The position numbers and the translations under genes are program-made. Positions 34,860-46,919 of a stretch of DNA of 64,000 bases are shown here, piece after piece. This stretch comes from Deroplatys truncata (Eukaryota; Arthropoda; Insecta; Mantodea; Mantidae): positions 36,943,501 to 37,007,500 of the forward strand of contig CM060989.1 of NCBI GenBank assembly GCA_030765065.1, written 5' to 3'. How positions within the stretch are numbered: the stretch's first letter is position 1; the number at the start of each line of letters is the position of its first letter. The notes below the pieces were generated by a model. The model did not search any database and was not told the DNA's origin. It was given only the letters and a program-made list of their open reading frames with translations.

Positions 34860-35690
34860 TTCAAGAGCAATTCCTTTCTTTCCTAGTATTGCGTGAGACA
34901 TGTTGCCCATTCAGAGTAAACTTAGTGGCAAAGTGCTACATTCCCAAAGCAGGGAAATCGTAAGTAATGTGTACACATATTTTAAAAATATAAGCCAAAA
35001 TAATGCCAATGCCCTACCAGGCAATAATGTAGAGTAGCTAGTAGCAGAAGCTACAGGTGTTTCGGAAAGTAGTGTATGGCGAATTGTTAGGCAAAAGAAA
35101 ACAATTGATTCTGGCGTGTCCACCTAATTTTCCACTCTTCATAAAGAAAGGCCAAAAAAAATCAACGATATCAGCTTTGGACAGCTTTAATTAGGCGGTA
35201 GTTCTCAGAACCGCAAACGACTTTTATGTAACAGAAAAGGAGAGACCTTCTTTAAGAAAAGTGTATGCAAAGTTGCGAAATTCAATCTATTTCAAAGGAT
35301 CCATGTCAGCATTGTGCAAAATCCTCCCTAAAACTAGGATTTCGGTGGTGTAAAACAAAAAAACAAGCGCAAAATCTTGATCAAGCGTCATGACATATGA
35401 GACATGTGTATCAATTATCTAAGGCAGATCACTAAATTTCGCAGCGAGGGCCGACCCTTGTATACATGGATGGAACCTACATTCATTCCTCACATACCAC
35501 CCCACATTCCTGGAACGATGATTCCTTAGAATGTTTATTTTGCCCAGTCTCAAGAGGTCAAAGCTAATAATAATTCATGCTGGTGGAGAGCAGGGTTTTA
35601 TCTGTAATGCTTGTCCATTTTAAGTCCCACCAAAGAACAGGAGACTACCATAGTGAAATGAACTCCATTAACTATGAGAATGAAGAAGGT
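34860..35690 (+). pseudogene. Insect DDE (Tc1/IS630-like) transposase, N-terminal and core part
   Basis: Frames in this stretch read SSVWRIVRQKKTIDSG (helix-turn-helix), SLRKVYAKLRNSIYF and, from about 35445, RPLVYMDGTYIHSSHTT with the first catalytic Asp. HSWNDDS and FKSHQRTGDYHSEMNSINYE follow at about 35610-35680. These blocks are typical of an insect DDE-superfamily transposase. Numerous stops and shifts are present. The homology stops at about 35690 and resumes at about 36546. Confidence 0.75.
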
Positions 35691-36545
35691 ATTTTGGTGC
35701 ATAAATGCTTTACGTTTAACTGCCGCACGTATGGGCACCAACTTGAAGTTGGTAATTGGTTCACGTAATAAATTACTAAATTATTTTATCTGCCCTGCAA
35801 TTTGGAAGCCAACTTGTAGTAGTTGTTTTCTTCTGCTGTTGAAGTTTTACTGATGTTGTTAGCCACATGCTTGGAAGCTAACTTGAAGATGATTTGCTGC
35901 TGTTGTTGCATAATATATATTTACGTAAACTTGAAGAATTGTTATATGTAATAATAGTTGCTTTATGTAGTTTGTAACACGCTTTGGGCGTCGGTTTGAA
36001 TTTTATGCTTACGTAATATTACTGTTTGAATTTGCCTCGGCTGCGTCAGTCTAGAGTCATGTATCTTGGGCAGGGCGCGGTATGACAATTATTGTAGACT
36101 TCACGGAATTAAATTTTTAAATTAACTTCTTTTATTTAAATTCTTGCACATATTTATACAGCACCACACTTTTAAAGAACTGTGAGAAACTTTTATACAT
36201 ACACTTAGCGCGTATATCTATTTTTACTAATCACTCATAGAGAACACATTTTCCCATCTATACTCTACCAAGTCTCGCCAGCAACTGAGTAACCTCAACG
36301 GTCAAAATCCTTAAGCTTCGGTATTACAAGTCTCTGATTGGCTAATTCTAGTCCAATAGAATTTCTGCATTTAACTTAAAACTTTTCTTTGCTGTTGATT
36401 GGCTAATTTAAAACTGTTACAGAATTTACGTCATCGTCGTTCTAATCATGATCAGTACATTTCAAACTCTAAACACATTATTGCCACAATTACCTCATTA
36501 TTACTCATTGTATAACGTGCAATTAAATAAGGCTCCTTCATCTAA
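35691..36545. repeat. Insertion of about 855 bp in the DDE transposase relic
   Basis: This block separates two parts of one transposase, so it is a later insertion. It holds repeated short motifs (ACCAACTTGAAGTTGG, GGAAGCCAACTTG, GGAAGCTAACTTGAAG) and GATTGGCTAATT twice near 36350-36410. There is no coding frame. It could be a solo LTR or a MITE, but I could not define target duplications. Confidence 0.45.
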
Positions 36546-36935
36546 TTAAAAGAGACACTATGATTTCCTGGCCACAGGCTCACCTTTTGAAGAAGAATTC
36601 CTTAACACAGATTTCCCTTCCCTCTGCAAACCTGAAATATACAATCTCATAGATCCTTTAAAACCCAAGCATCATAGACATAAGCTAGTCTGTTGGAAGA
36701 GTGCAACCACAGCATATTAAGACTTCCCCCATACCATCCAGAGCTCAACCCAATTGAGCTTATCTGGGCTACCGTAAAGAATTGGGCTGCAGATAAAAAT
36801 GTAACATTAAAAATGGATGATGTTGTGGGACTGACCGATGAAAAATTCGCATCCATCACTGCAGAAGAATGGCAAGACTGTTGCAGGCATGTTAAGAGAT
36901 ATTGAGCAGAAATATATGGAAAATGAGGAACTCTT
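36546..36935 (+). pseudogene. Insect DDE transposase, C-terminal part
   Basis: After a broken start the frame reads KPEIYNLIDPLKPKHH and, from 36693, HSILRLPPYHPELNPIELIW, the last catalytic block with Asn/Glu of DDE_3 transposases. Then follow VKNWAADKNVTLKMDDV and ITAEEWQDCCRHVKRYE. It completes the relic that begins at 34860. The 36693-36905 open frame is therefore part of a dead transposon in NUP98 intron 2. Confidence 0.85.
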
Positions 36936-36939
36936 GGAT

Positions 36940-38238
36940 GAAGGACAAGAAATAATTATTCATTTGGAAGTGAAAGTGAAAAATCCGGTGATGGTGACGT
37001 AAGCTGTGCAACACACACGCAAATCATTCTCGGATATTTCTGGAGTGTCCCCATTGCCCTTGGATGAGGGTGATTAATGCCGAGTTCAATTGCAGGTAAG
37101 CTTACACAGTTGTTTACAATGCGTTGTGTATGTGTATGCGACTGCCTACGAGTTCTGGTCTCACTTGTAGTCTCTTGCTTCCCCACCACTCTCACCACTT
37201 CTCCTCATTTCTCCTCTCTTGCTCATTTGGAGTATCATGACGTATTACATGAGCTGTACAACACATTAATTTACCTTGCATAATACAGTGACATACTATT
37301 GTTAATATCAGTATAAATTGAATTATTAACAGAGCTGCAAGTTATTTTTGAAAGGGTATTAATGTTTATGGTGGTGATGAAGATGGTAACTGAGTGGTTT
37401 CTTAAAGAGGCCAGGCAGGAAGGCTCTGGAGCCCATTATACCTAATATTTTAGGCATTAAACAAGTTCAATGGTCGTTATGAAATGTACCACATCCTTGA
37501 TATCTGTCCTTCATATCTCCTCAGGTTCCAAAAAGAAGGATCCTAAGGATATGTACCTATGCCAAGCAAAGCCTTCACATATGCATAGTATATGCTGTGA
37601 GGTCTCAAAAGTCCTTTGCACATTTCCAACATACACATAGGGTCTTGTGTAAGACCCATTATGTATAGATTCTTTGCAGTGTCTTATGGCCTGTAATTAA
37701 CTCTGGTTAAATGTGGATGGCAGTAAAAATTAAATATGATTCCCATCTGTTAATTCCAGGTCAACAAATTGCAGCATACAAGTTATAATGTTTTCAGGCT
37801 TCATAGTGCAAAATGAATCTTTTCACCTCCATAGTTGATATTGGTAGCCTTTTAAGAATTGAATAGATTTCTCAAAAAAGCCATGAAACTGTTTGTCTTT
37901 AACAGACCTGCAACATATAATTTTCATTACTATCCTGTTACACATTTCGAACATAGTTGCAGAATTCAATATAACATAAAATTACATCATCTTTTCACTT
38001 AAGTAGTTCCGTAAACATATTTTTTACCAAATCGAAACTCATAGCAGATTTTGCAATTAATTTTGATGGCCCAAAATGAGTGTTTTGATTACCTTTTATA
38101 TCGTTTACATCTTTTCCAAGGAACCCCTCTAGTTTCAATAGCGTTAGTTTACAGCAGTTACCATGCCTTCGTCGTTCAGAAAGAGCATTTTGGGTTTAGA
38201 GCATTTCAACCACTATATTGCCAAATTGTTACTTTGTT
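36940..38238. other. NUP98 intron 2, no recognised feature
   Basis: About 1.3 kb of intronic sequence between two transposon relics. Short frames (36956-37198, 37077-37283, 38051-38335) show no domain. Nothing further supported. Confidence 0.45.
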
Positions 38239-38241
38239 ATA

Positions 38242-39249
38242 CAGGGTGAGCCAAAAGACTCCGAACCACCTGTGCAGTGGTCCGCGTCCTTGGCACTTGT
38301 TGCCATCTGCTGCTATCATAGAAAGGTGTGGATGAAAGCATACAACATTTTTAAAGGCTTTACTTACCAACTTTATAAAAAGAAGTGCTTAAACTGCCAC
38401 CTTCGTCCATACCTTTTTGGCACCTCTTTAGGAAATTATCCATCATGGAATTTTTGGGAGGAATTTTTCAAACGATGACCACTGTCATCTAATGTTTCTT
38501 CGGTAAGAACCGAACACACTTTTAGATTTCTTAGCCTGAACACTTCCTGTGGCCTGAAATTTACTGTAAAGTTCATGGATTGTTGTATGGCCTGGAACTT
38601 TTACACCTGGAAATCTTTCTGCAAATCGTACTTTCACTTGGCTAGCTGACTGAGTTAACACATATGAATCATAAATAAGTGCACGCTGTGCAGTAGAAAA
38701 CATACTGAGCCATAATATACTTTGTGACTAAGTACAGGACAAAATAATAAATAACTTGTAATAACTGAACTACATCACATCACCGTCAACCCAAAACTGC
38801 ACTTCACACTGCACAGCAAAACCACAACAGTGTGACTTTGTTTATAGCAGCACTGCGTTATCATGTTTTTATCATATTTCCACACGCCCAGTGGAAAAGT
38901 ACCTAGCAGCCGGTAATACTATTCATAAAATACCTCTCCGGGGTAACTTAAAACATAAAGTGTACAAGACAAACCCACACACCCTGAAAGAATTAAAACA
39001 AAATATCCGCCAAGAAATTTCTCAATGTGAACTACGGAGAGTGATGGATAGTTTCCTAAAGAGGTGCCAAAAATGTATGGACAACGACGTGGCCAGTTTC
39101 AGCATCTCCTTTCATAAAGTTGGTAAGTAAAGCCTTTAAAAGTAGTTTTAAAAACGTATGGTTTCATCTGTGCCTTTCTATGATAGCGGCAGATGGCAAC
39201 GAACGTCAAGGACGCGGGCAGGTGGTTCGGAGTCTTTTGGCTCACTCTG
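38242..39249 (-). mobile_element. Fold-back DUF4817-type transposon with about 205-bp inverted arms
   Basis: TA at 38240-38241 and 39250-39251 flank ends CAGGGTGAGCCAAAAGACTC and, inverted, CAGAGTGAGCCAAAAGACTC. The inverted arms run 38242-38445 and about 39042-39249. On the minus strand, 38703-38485 encodes the DUF4817 N-terminus (FSTAQRALIYDSYVLTQS) and the left arm then encodes a C-terminal end (FLKRCQKGMDEGG). On the plus strand, 38882-39130 encodes a larger C-terminal part (LKELKQNIRQEISQCELRRV then FLKRCQKCMDND). Both ends are therefore 3' ends of a transposase gene, facing outward. The catalytic core is absent, so it is non-autonomous. Confidence 0.85.
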
Positions 39250-39251
39250 TA

Positions 39252-40354
39252 GTATCACATTTTACTTTAAGGGACCCAATCTATGATATTTCCTGAGTGA
39301 AGTTCCTGAATGGCATGTGTGAGAAGCCAGCAGCTTTTGTATCAGATGATTTAACCTGTAGTCTTTTTCTTGAATTTTCACTAATTTCTTGTTTTCTTAT
39401 GAAGGTCTTTATTTAGACGATAAACATGAAAATTGTGTATTTTAAAAAGTAATTACAAAGATTAAATGTGCCTCCATGTAATACTGGATTTGTGAATACT
39501 CTACACAACACATTTTAACAGTTGGACACCTCTGTTGCCTTTGACTGGAAATATCTATACGTTTTGCGTTAAACTTAGATGATCCAGAAAAGCTGTATTA
39601 AAACATTAGTGGCTGTGATATGAATAATTAGAATGTGTCTATTCAGGAGTTAAACGTTTTAGAAATCAGTAGTTAGGCTCACACATTTCAGAAAAAAAAA
39701 ACGCTTTTCTTCCTTTATTGCCATTTTGTAATGGCTTTACACTTAATTCTATGCTGCCGACTGGTTTGCACAAAGCAAACTTGGTTTACACTTTTTATAT
39801 ATCATATTTGTATGTGCAATACTTTGAAAAATACATTGCTTTGAAAATGTAAAGTACAGTGTTTTGAAATTGAATGAATCACCTGGGCATAATATACTAT
39901 GATGCTGACCCAGTGCAAGCTATACAAATGAAACATTTTGATTTTCTTAAAACAAAGAAAGTTGGAAAATTTATGGTCAGCAAAAGAAAACACTGATCTA
40001 ATAACAAACTTATATAAAATGCTCTTCTTTATCATAGAAAAATTATAGTGTCATTGCATGTTGGGGTTAGGAAACTTTGACAGTCATAGATGAATTTTTG
40101 TAAAGTGATAATTAGCTTGCTCCTTAAACCAGACATTTGAAAGTATGAATTACAGTGTTCATTCAAATATAAGACCTCAAATGCAAGATGATTCGCATTT
40201 TCCAGAACCTAATTTTGGAATTTTGCAGTGTGATTGTTTCATTGGTTTACTAAATGCTTTTGCAGTTATCAGCATCATACACTTTAGCAAAAGTGGTGGT
40301 GACGACAATGATGGATGTGATTTTCTATCTAGATGATGCATTACTGTAAACAAG
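39252..40354. other. NUP98 intron 2, no recognised feature
   Basis: About 1.1 kb of AT-rich intron between two DNA transposons. No supported gene, RNA or repeat was found. Confidence 0.45.
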
Positions 40355-40356
40355 TA

Positions 40357-43031
40357 CAGTAGAACCCAGCTAATTAGAACTAATTGGGGGTGTGGTCTGT
40401 TCGGATTATCTGAAAAACAAAAAAAAACATGCATATATAACAGCTATAGGATTAGCAACTACAAGGTAACATAGAGTAGTGATGTGAGGAAGTAGCAGTG
40501 TTGCAATTACAATGCACAGTAGAACTACAATCTATTCTTCTGACCTGTGGACATAGCCGATCACATGCGATAGTGGCAATACATAGCTCAGTTTGTTTCG
40601 CTATTGTTAGCAGTTATTTTTATGTAAATTAATTATGTTTTTTGTTCATAAATTAATACAGAACAGGTGCTTGATTGTGCTATACTGTACAGTACAATGT
40701 GAAGCAAACAAAAACATAGGTCCTGTACATTAAAAAGGAAAACTGGAAGTGCTTAACCCCTTCACCAATATGGATGCGATATGACGTCCTGTGCAGCACT
40801 TTTAAATAATCAATTTAACTAACTGCTAAATAACTGGAAGCTACTTGACTTCGACATCAGGATTTATGGCCATGCGGTCTAAGGCACGATAGGAGTAGCT
40901 AACCTATTTAAACCTAGGATTGTAGGATTGAAACCCGGTAAAATGCATGTTCTGCATACAAAAAAAACTATGGTAAAGGATGGGGATGGCCCAACTAAAG
41001 CAAGCGGTGTGATGGCATGGTTGGATGCTGATGGGTTAGATTGAATTCAGATATATGCATTTTACCCATTTATGTTTAAAAAAATTAATTCACAATATTA
41101 CACAGTCAATGAGATCAGACAATGCTGCAACTATCATGTGTTCAAATGGCCAAGCGTTTCAAGTCATTGTGACATGATATGGTTATGTTACCTAGAGGTT
41201 CGCGCCCCAAAGTAACAGTTTTTTTTGTTTATTCTTACTCCAAGAGGAATACATCTCACCTCATTGAGTATCCTTGAAGAAGTGACTTGACAATGTGGAA
41301 AGTGCTACAAAATTGGCTATTGAATTTGGTGTTGGGAAAGCCACTGTCAGTGACTGGAAAAAAATTGGTGGAAAATTGTGAGCTTCTGTAGCACATCTAG
41401 TGAAAAAATATTGAAACAACTCCACAACTCCATCTTGCCGTATAATAAAATTGATGTGATTTTCTTATGGTTTACTCAGGAAAGATAAAATGGCGTTCCT
41501 GTTAGTGGCACACTGATTTAAGAAAAGGCATTGCAACTGAACAAACTTCTGAATGGTGATTCAACATTTATTGCCAGCAATGGCTGGTTATACCGTTGGA
41601 AAAATAGACAAGGGATGCGGCAGTTAATGTAGTGGAGAAAAATTATCAGCTGATGTTTCCGCTACAGAAGCATTCTTAAGTAAGTTTGCAGAATTGATTT
41701 TGTCAGGGAATTACTTGCCACAGCTAGTTTATAATGTTGGTGAAACTGGGCTGAATTTCAAAGCATCCCTACTAAAAGTCTTGCTTTGAAAGAAGAGCCA
41801 TCTGCACCAGGTTTTAGAATGAATGAACAACACCTTATAGTTTTAGTCCGTAGCAATGCTACGGCAACAAACAAATTACTGCTCATGTTAATTGGAAGTC
41901 TGCAAAGCCACAAGCCCTAAAAGACATGAATATGAAGTGTCTTTCTGTTTATTAAACAAATCGAAGTAAAGCTTGGATGACCGGTGGTCTGTTTAAAGAG
42001 TGGTTTAGAAACAATTTGTTCCCTCTTTTAAAAGATTCAATAGAGAAAATGGACTGCCACCTTGATTTGATTGATAATGCTCCATCTTGTTTCTCTGAAA
42101 TGCAGCTAGTCAATAGGGACATTAAAGAATTTTTTTTCCCCACAAAATGTAACCTCTGTCTTCCAACCAATGAACTATGGTGTGTTACAGAACATAAAGT
42201 TAAATTACAGAAAAATGCTTCTAGGATTACTAATCGAAGGAGAGGACTGGTTCATCTTAAAAAATGAAAAAAATAACAATAAAGGACATCATCTACTGGC
42301 TAGCTCAGGCTTGGAATAGTTGAATAAACAGTTAATACAAAAATCCTGGAAGAAACTGTGGCCAGGTCCCATGTTTGAAGAAACCCTATCCATTCCGACA
42401 TAAAACAATAATGATATTGTTTAACTTATTCAAGAAATCCCAGGGTGCGAAAATACAGAGGAAAATTGCCTTCTTGAATGCGTATCAGTTGACGATAATG
42501 GTCATGAAGACATCACTGATGAAGCCATTGTCTATATTGTCCAGAATCAACCTGATCACAACTCTGAAGATGGAGATAATGAAGGAAAAGACATCCCTAA
42601 GGATATTGTGTCACATTTTGATGCTGCAGATGCTCTTGAATTGGCATTATGCTACGTAGAACAGCATGCTGCTGCCACACCAAATGACGTGACGTTTATG
42701 TATCACTGGCACAACATTGCATCATCAAGCAGGTTTAGTTCTTTATGGCAGAAGATAGTTACTGGTACGGTACTTAAGTATATGTGAAAATGTTTAGCAG
42801 TGAATTACAAAATATGTACAGGTACATTGCCCAAAGCAAAAGTTCAGCAAAACACTTTTGTGTAATAACGTTTTGTTCCGTTGTGTGTAGTTTCAATAAT
42901 GAATTTGTCAGTTCTATAATAAAATCCCTTCTTTACACTACAAATAAGCATTTTATTTTTTTTATCATAGATTTTGTTTGAATTATCCAGAATATTGGAT
43001 TTGTGGGGTTCAGATTAGTGGGGTTCTAGTG
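40357..43031 (+). mobile_element. Tigger/pogo-type DNA transposon, complete ends, dead transposase
   Basis: TA at 40355-40356 and 43032-43033 flank inverted ends CAGTAGAACCCAGCTAATTA and, at the right reverse-complemented, CACTAGAACCCCACTAATCT. The transposase is spread over broken frames. A CENP-B-like helix-turn-helix (NVESATKLAIEFGVGKATVS, about 41300) comes first, then the DDE region near 41970-42150 (AWMTGGLFKEWF, CHLDLIDNAPSCF). Next is the acidic C-terminus with DAADALELALCYVEQH and ATPNDVTF near 42610-42700. The order and the ends agree with a pogo-superfamily element of 2.7 kb including a nested SINE. Confidence 0.88.
40855..41060 (+). repeat. Probable tRNA-derived SINE, family C, nested in the Tigger relic
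   Basis: TGGCCATGCGGTCTAAGGC resembles a Leu/Ser-type tRNA head with A-box, and GGATTGAAACCCGG the B-box 60 bases later. A short body and tail follow. It interrupts the 5' half of the Tigger element. Only one copy is in this window, so the assignment rests on the two boxes. Confidence 0.5.
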
Positions 43032-43050
43032 TATGAATGAAATAAATGCA

Positions 43051-43130
43051 GAAATGCACATGATGGGTGAGAAAGGCTGGCAGGAATTAAGAAATGCACG
43101 TGATGGGTGAGAAAGGCTGGCAGGAATTAG
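43051..43130. repeat. Two tandem copies of a 40-bp unit
   Basis: GAAATGCACATGATGGGTGA... at 43051 repeats as GAAATGCACGTGATGGGTGA... at about 43091, each ending GGCTGGCAGGAATTA. A local duplication just right of the Tigger element. Confidence 0.9.
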
Positions 43131-43658
43131 AGCACAGAAATATAAATCTGCCTTTATTGCACAATCATTGTATTCAAATACAATATTTCAGCCACGGATG
43201 CAGGCAGAAATCTTCAATTTCTATTTTAACCTTAAAAGAAAGTTTTTTGCCAATAGAAAATTATATAATCCATCTAGATGTGTTGGTAACTCATTAATTT
43301 ACAATGCAAAATTAAATACAGAAAATCTGTCTGATGGTCCATGACCTCCACAGCAGCCTTTCACATTTCCTGCATGCTTTTCCACTGCTGACACCCATCC
43401 CGTATCTGCAAAATTTAGAACTTACTTTTTTCCTGCTTGCTAATAAAATCTGTATTGGGAATGCATGAAATCAGTGTTTTCTACAACTAACATTTTGGAA
43501 AAATGCATTGTCATGTATTTGGTTAATTACAGTAATATATTCCCCTTTTTGGGGAGGGAGAGACATCACTGTCCACCGTCACCAGGCACACTTTGTTTCA
43601 ATCCATAATTTTCAGGGATAGTGATTAGTAATGCACTCATATGCATCTTCTCTCATAG

Positions 43659-43901
43659 GTTTTACTTCAAACACAACAGGCACTGGTTTGTTTGGAACTC
43701 AGCAAAATGCAGGTACAGGTTTGTTTGGCTCAAGTGGCACCTCCGCATTTGGTCAAAACAAACCAACCTTTGGAAGCTTTGGTTCAACTGGCACAGGCTT
43801 GTTTGGTCAACAGCAGCAGCCACAACAACAAGCTCAAACCACTCCTTCCCTGTTTGGACAAACAACCACAAATACCGGCAGCGGAATATTTGGCACAGGA
43901 G
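43659..43901 (+). CDS. NUP98: NUP98 coding exon 3, GLFG repeats
   Basis: The acceptor is TCTCATAG at 43651-43658 and the donor GTAAGA at 43902. It adds residues 89-169: TGTGLFGTQQ, TGLFGSSG, SAFGQNKPTFGSFG, TGLFGQQQQPQQQ, SLFGQ and SGIFGTG. It has eight FG dipeptides, four of them in GLFG or SLFG context, plus a Gln-rich run, as in the first FG block of animal NUP98. Length is 243 bases with phase 1 on both sides, so skipping it would keep the frame. The intron before it is 9.2 kb and the one after 7.9 kb. Confidence 0.97.
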
Positions 43902-44819
43902 GTAAGAAATTTATGTGAAACATATGAGATATTGAGAAAAATCAAGTTAATATATGTCAAAGCTGAGTGATCTCAGCGAAACGGCTTTTTGTGTATATTA
44001 TGGAAAATAACGAAATCCAGATTATATCAAGAATAGCTCTATTTGATTAGGAAAGCAAACTACTCATGAAACAAACCGTATTAATGTTTGTCACAAATGA
44101 GTGAACTCAACAGAATAATTTTTTGGCCAATTTTCTACTTATACTGTTCTATAAATTGCTCTTCTGTCTATTATAAATGTAAAATTGTTGTCTTCAAACT
44201 AAAGATTCTTTTATACACAGTATAACATCGGTTATATGTTTATAAAGAGAGACGGCTAAAATAATGTTCAAATGAGAAAACATAAAAGTGAACTTTCTTA
44301 ATGGAACTGAAACTGTTTTATTAGATTACAGTGGACCCTCGTTTAACTGAATTCCAAGGGACTGAAAAATAGCCAATTCAGTCTAACAAAGTTTTAATTT
44401 ACGAGGTTTTTTAAAAATAGTTCCGTTTCATCTGAAATGGCAAAATACGACTGTTGAGTTCACTTTCTCTCTTGTTATGCATACCAACGAATGAGGGTGT
44501 TCCACTTCTAAGAAGGAATAAAAATAACTATTGTATACAGTATATGTGCATTTGTTTAGTTGAGAAAGTATACTGTCAAATGCTTGCCGTAATTTCTTTT
44601 AAAACAGTACTATTTGGAACGATATTGTACTCATTGAATTAGTGAGTCGTATAATACAACAAACAATAGCCTTAAGAAACACTTTAAATATGCCGCTCTT
44701 TTTAACACTAAGTTTTAATTCGGAACACATGTTTTAGTTAAAACTCTTATCCATTACACATTTTAGTTTTATAATTTGAAAAAAATTCTTAATTGTTGAT
44801 GGTGGACCGTTGGTCGTAA
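43902..44819. other. NUP98 intron 3, mostly unassigned; possible pogo-like end at about 44330
   Basis: AT-rich intron. CAGTGGACCCTCGTTTAACT at about 44330 resembles the end of a pogo-superfamily transposon, but no matching inverted end was found nearby. Confidence 0.4.
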
Positions 44820-44821
44820 TA

Positions 44822-45015
44822 CAGGGTGATTTTAAATGAGCACAGAGAAAGAGCGAGTGTGTGTGTTATTTTCCTGACTATTAACTAAGCTAATATTTAA
44901 GTTAAATAAAACTGGCAGCATTATCTTGGTTATAAAACATTTGCTAGTATTACACCAATAGTTTCATTTCTAGAATATCTTTACACTCTGTAAATAAAAT
45001 TGATAAAATCACCCC
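44822..45015. mobile_element. Short MITE with Tc1/mariner-like ends
   Basis: TA-CAGGGTGATTTTAAATGAG at the left and, reverse-complemented, GGGGGTGATTTTATC at the right suggest a terminal-inverted-repeat element of about 195 bp. The left end resembles the presumed terminus at about 4395-4405. No coding sequence. Confidence 0.5.
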
Positions 45016-45159
45016 CGTTTGGAGTAATGCTTAACCATATTACTTTGGCAATTGTTTCTCATGGTGTTTTGCAATGTTTCACAAACAAGCTGAGTGAACT
45101 AGGCTGGCTACATGGTTTTGTACTTGTTTCTGTGTACTGAAGGAATATTTATAAAATCA

Positions 45160-46110
45160 TTAAATGTCACAGAATTGAACCTCAATTATGAGGACAATAC
45201 CGAAAACTTTATGAATGTCATTGTTTCTAAAAACAATTGAAATTTGTTTATATTTGACAGCTACTTTCGAATGTTTTGCGAGTTGATTGCATATAGTTTG
45301 TTCAATTTGCTGTAGTTAATTATCATTTAAAGATTTTGCGTTCACCAAAAATGAATTTGACTACACAATATTTCCGGTCTATCACTTTTTACAATTTTAA
45401 ATCGTCATTAATACCTAAACAATGTGAAGATCAGCTTAGAAATGCATTTAGCAAAGAAGCCCCATCTAAGGCAACAATTTATAATTAATACAGCAAATTC
45501 AAAAGATATTAGATTTCTCTTAGTGATCAGTTTTGTGAAGGGCACCCAAGAACTGACATTGGACATTGGTATTAGACAAATCCAAACCATTTTACATCAA
45601 CAGCTAGATATGAGAAAACTTTGTCAATGGATTCCACATAAATTGACTCCCAATCAAAAACAAGCATTGATTGGTGCAGAAAAACTCTGGAAAGATTCCA
45701 AGGCTGCACTTCAAATTTGGTTTGGAATATCGTTACTGGTGAGGAATCTTGCATTTATTGTTATGATCCTGAAAAGAAAATTCATTCAGCTAAATGGATC
45801 TTTCAAACAGAACCTAAGCTACAAAAGTCCAATGAATTCACAGTGCTGGTATAAGAAGATGGTTGCTAGTTTTTTTTTTTCTAAAATGGGTCATATTGCT
45901 ACTATAGTATTAGAAGATAGATATACTCTTACTGCCGATTGGTACACAAATGTCTGTTCACTGCAAATTTTTGAAAAATGTTGTGAAAAATGCCCAAAAG
46001 GAAAGATTATGTTACATCATGACAGCACATCATCACACAAAGCAAAACTAAAAACTGAGTTACTGTACTCTGCCCAGGATGTCTTGGTTGTAGGTGGATG
46101 GAGGGAGGCA
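45160..46110 (+). pseudogene. Irritans-type mariner transposase, second relic
   Basis: This is a close sibling of 23625-25110. It begins MNLTTQYFRSITFYNFK at about 45351, has EAPSKATIYN, and has lost most of the region after the helix-turn-helix by deletion. It continues with LCQWIPHKLTPNQKQALIG (45616), VTGEES and IYCYDPE, FFSKMGHIATIVLEDRYTL, ADWYTNVCSLQIFEK and MLHHDSTSSHKAKLKTELL. The 3' block with the last catalytic residue is missing. The single 237-codon open frame at 45424-46137 mixes frames and is not a real protein. Confidence 0.88.
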
Positions 46111-46239
46111 GAGTTTGCAGCTACTGTGCTGTTCTAATGTATCTAATTGGCTAAAGCGGGTATCTAGTTATTATTTACTAGCATTACTACTGCTATGGAT
46201 GTGTGTATGTTGTGATAATTAAGCTATTCCGGACATTTC

Positions 46240-46400
46240 ATTATCATGGACCAAAATATTTGACAAATTAATCTTTTTTCTCTTTATTTTCCCTTTACAC
46301 GGAAAATTTTGTTTCTCAAGAGTGCGCTCATATTTTTTTAAAGTAAAATACCACAAGTTTAAGATATTAACTTCACAAATAAAGTGCATATGTTGAATGT
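46240..46400 (+). repeat. Possible diverged fragment of the 0.9-kb repeat
   Basis: CCCTTTACACGGAAAATTTT, then TTTCTCAAGAGTGCGCTC and AAGTTTAAGATATTAACTTC, track the middle of the 0.9-kb repeat with about one mismatch in four. It is weak, but in the right order. Confidence 0.4.
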
Positions 46401-46829
46401 GAAAGCACATTTTGTTTAGACTTTATTTTCAAGCCTGAGCCCAGCAAACATTTTTGAATTAAGCCTGAACCAGGCCAGCCACCCAGACCAAACTGGGTCT
46501 TGGCTCGAGCCTATGCATACCTCTACCACATACATATCCAGCAATACATGTGAAGTTTATGATCATCACGGAGTCAAAGAATTCAATTAAGGACAGTTAT
46601 TGCCAGTTATTATAAGTCGCTAATGATACAATTTTAATTATAAATGTTATTTCAGTTACTGCTGAATATTATGGAAATAGCTATACATTAACATGTTAAC
46701 ATATAACATGCTAATTACCCATTCCATAAAATATACTGAATGTCTTAATAGATTTAAACTGCATATACACACCTGAGGATCTGGAGAGTGGGTTATTGTG
46801 TTTCTCTTTATATACTTTTTATTGCCTAC

Positions 46830-46830
<1 letters not shown>

Positions 46831-46900
<70 letters not shown>

Positions 46901-46919
46901 CATCATCATCATCATCATC
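46831..46919. repeat. (TAA)n(CAT)n tract at a LINE 3' tail
   Basis: About 70 bases of TAA followed by six CAT units. On the minus strand it directly follows AATAAAGATGATGATG, so it is the simple-repeat tail of the LINE that reads leftward into it. The polyasparagine/polyhistidine open frame here is an artefact. Confidence 0.92.

Noticed and set aside
35691..36545. Solo LTR of an LTR retrotransposon
   Set aside because: No TG...CA ends with a matching target duplication could be found. Left as an unclassified insertion.
45424..46137. A 237-codon open frame, the second longest in the window
   Set aside because: It is a shadow of a degenerate mariner; recognisable motifs switch frames along it.
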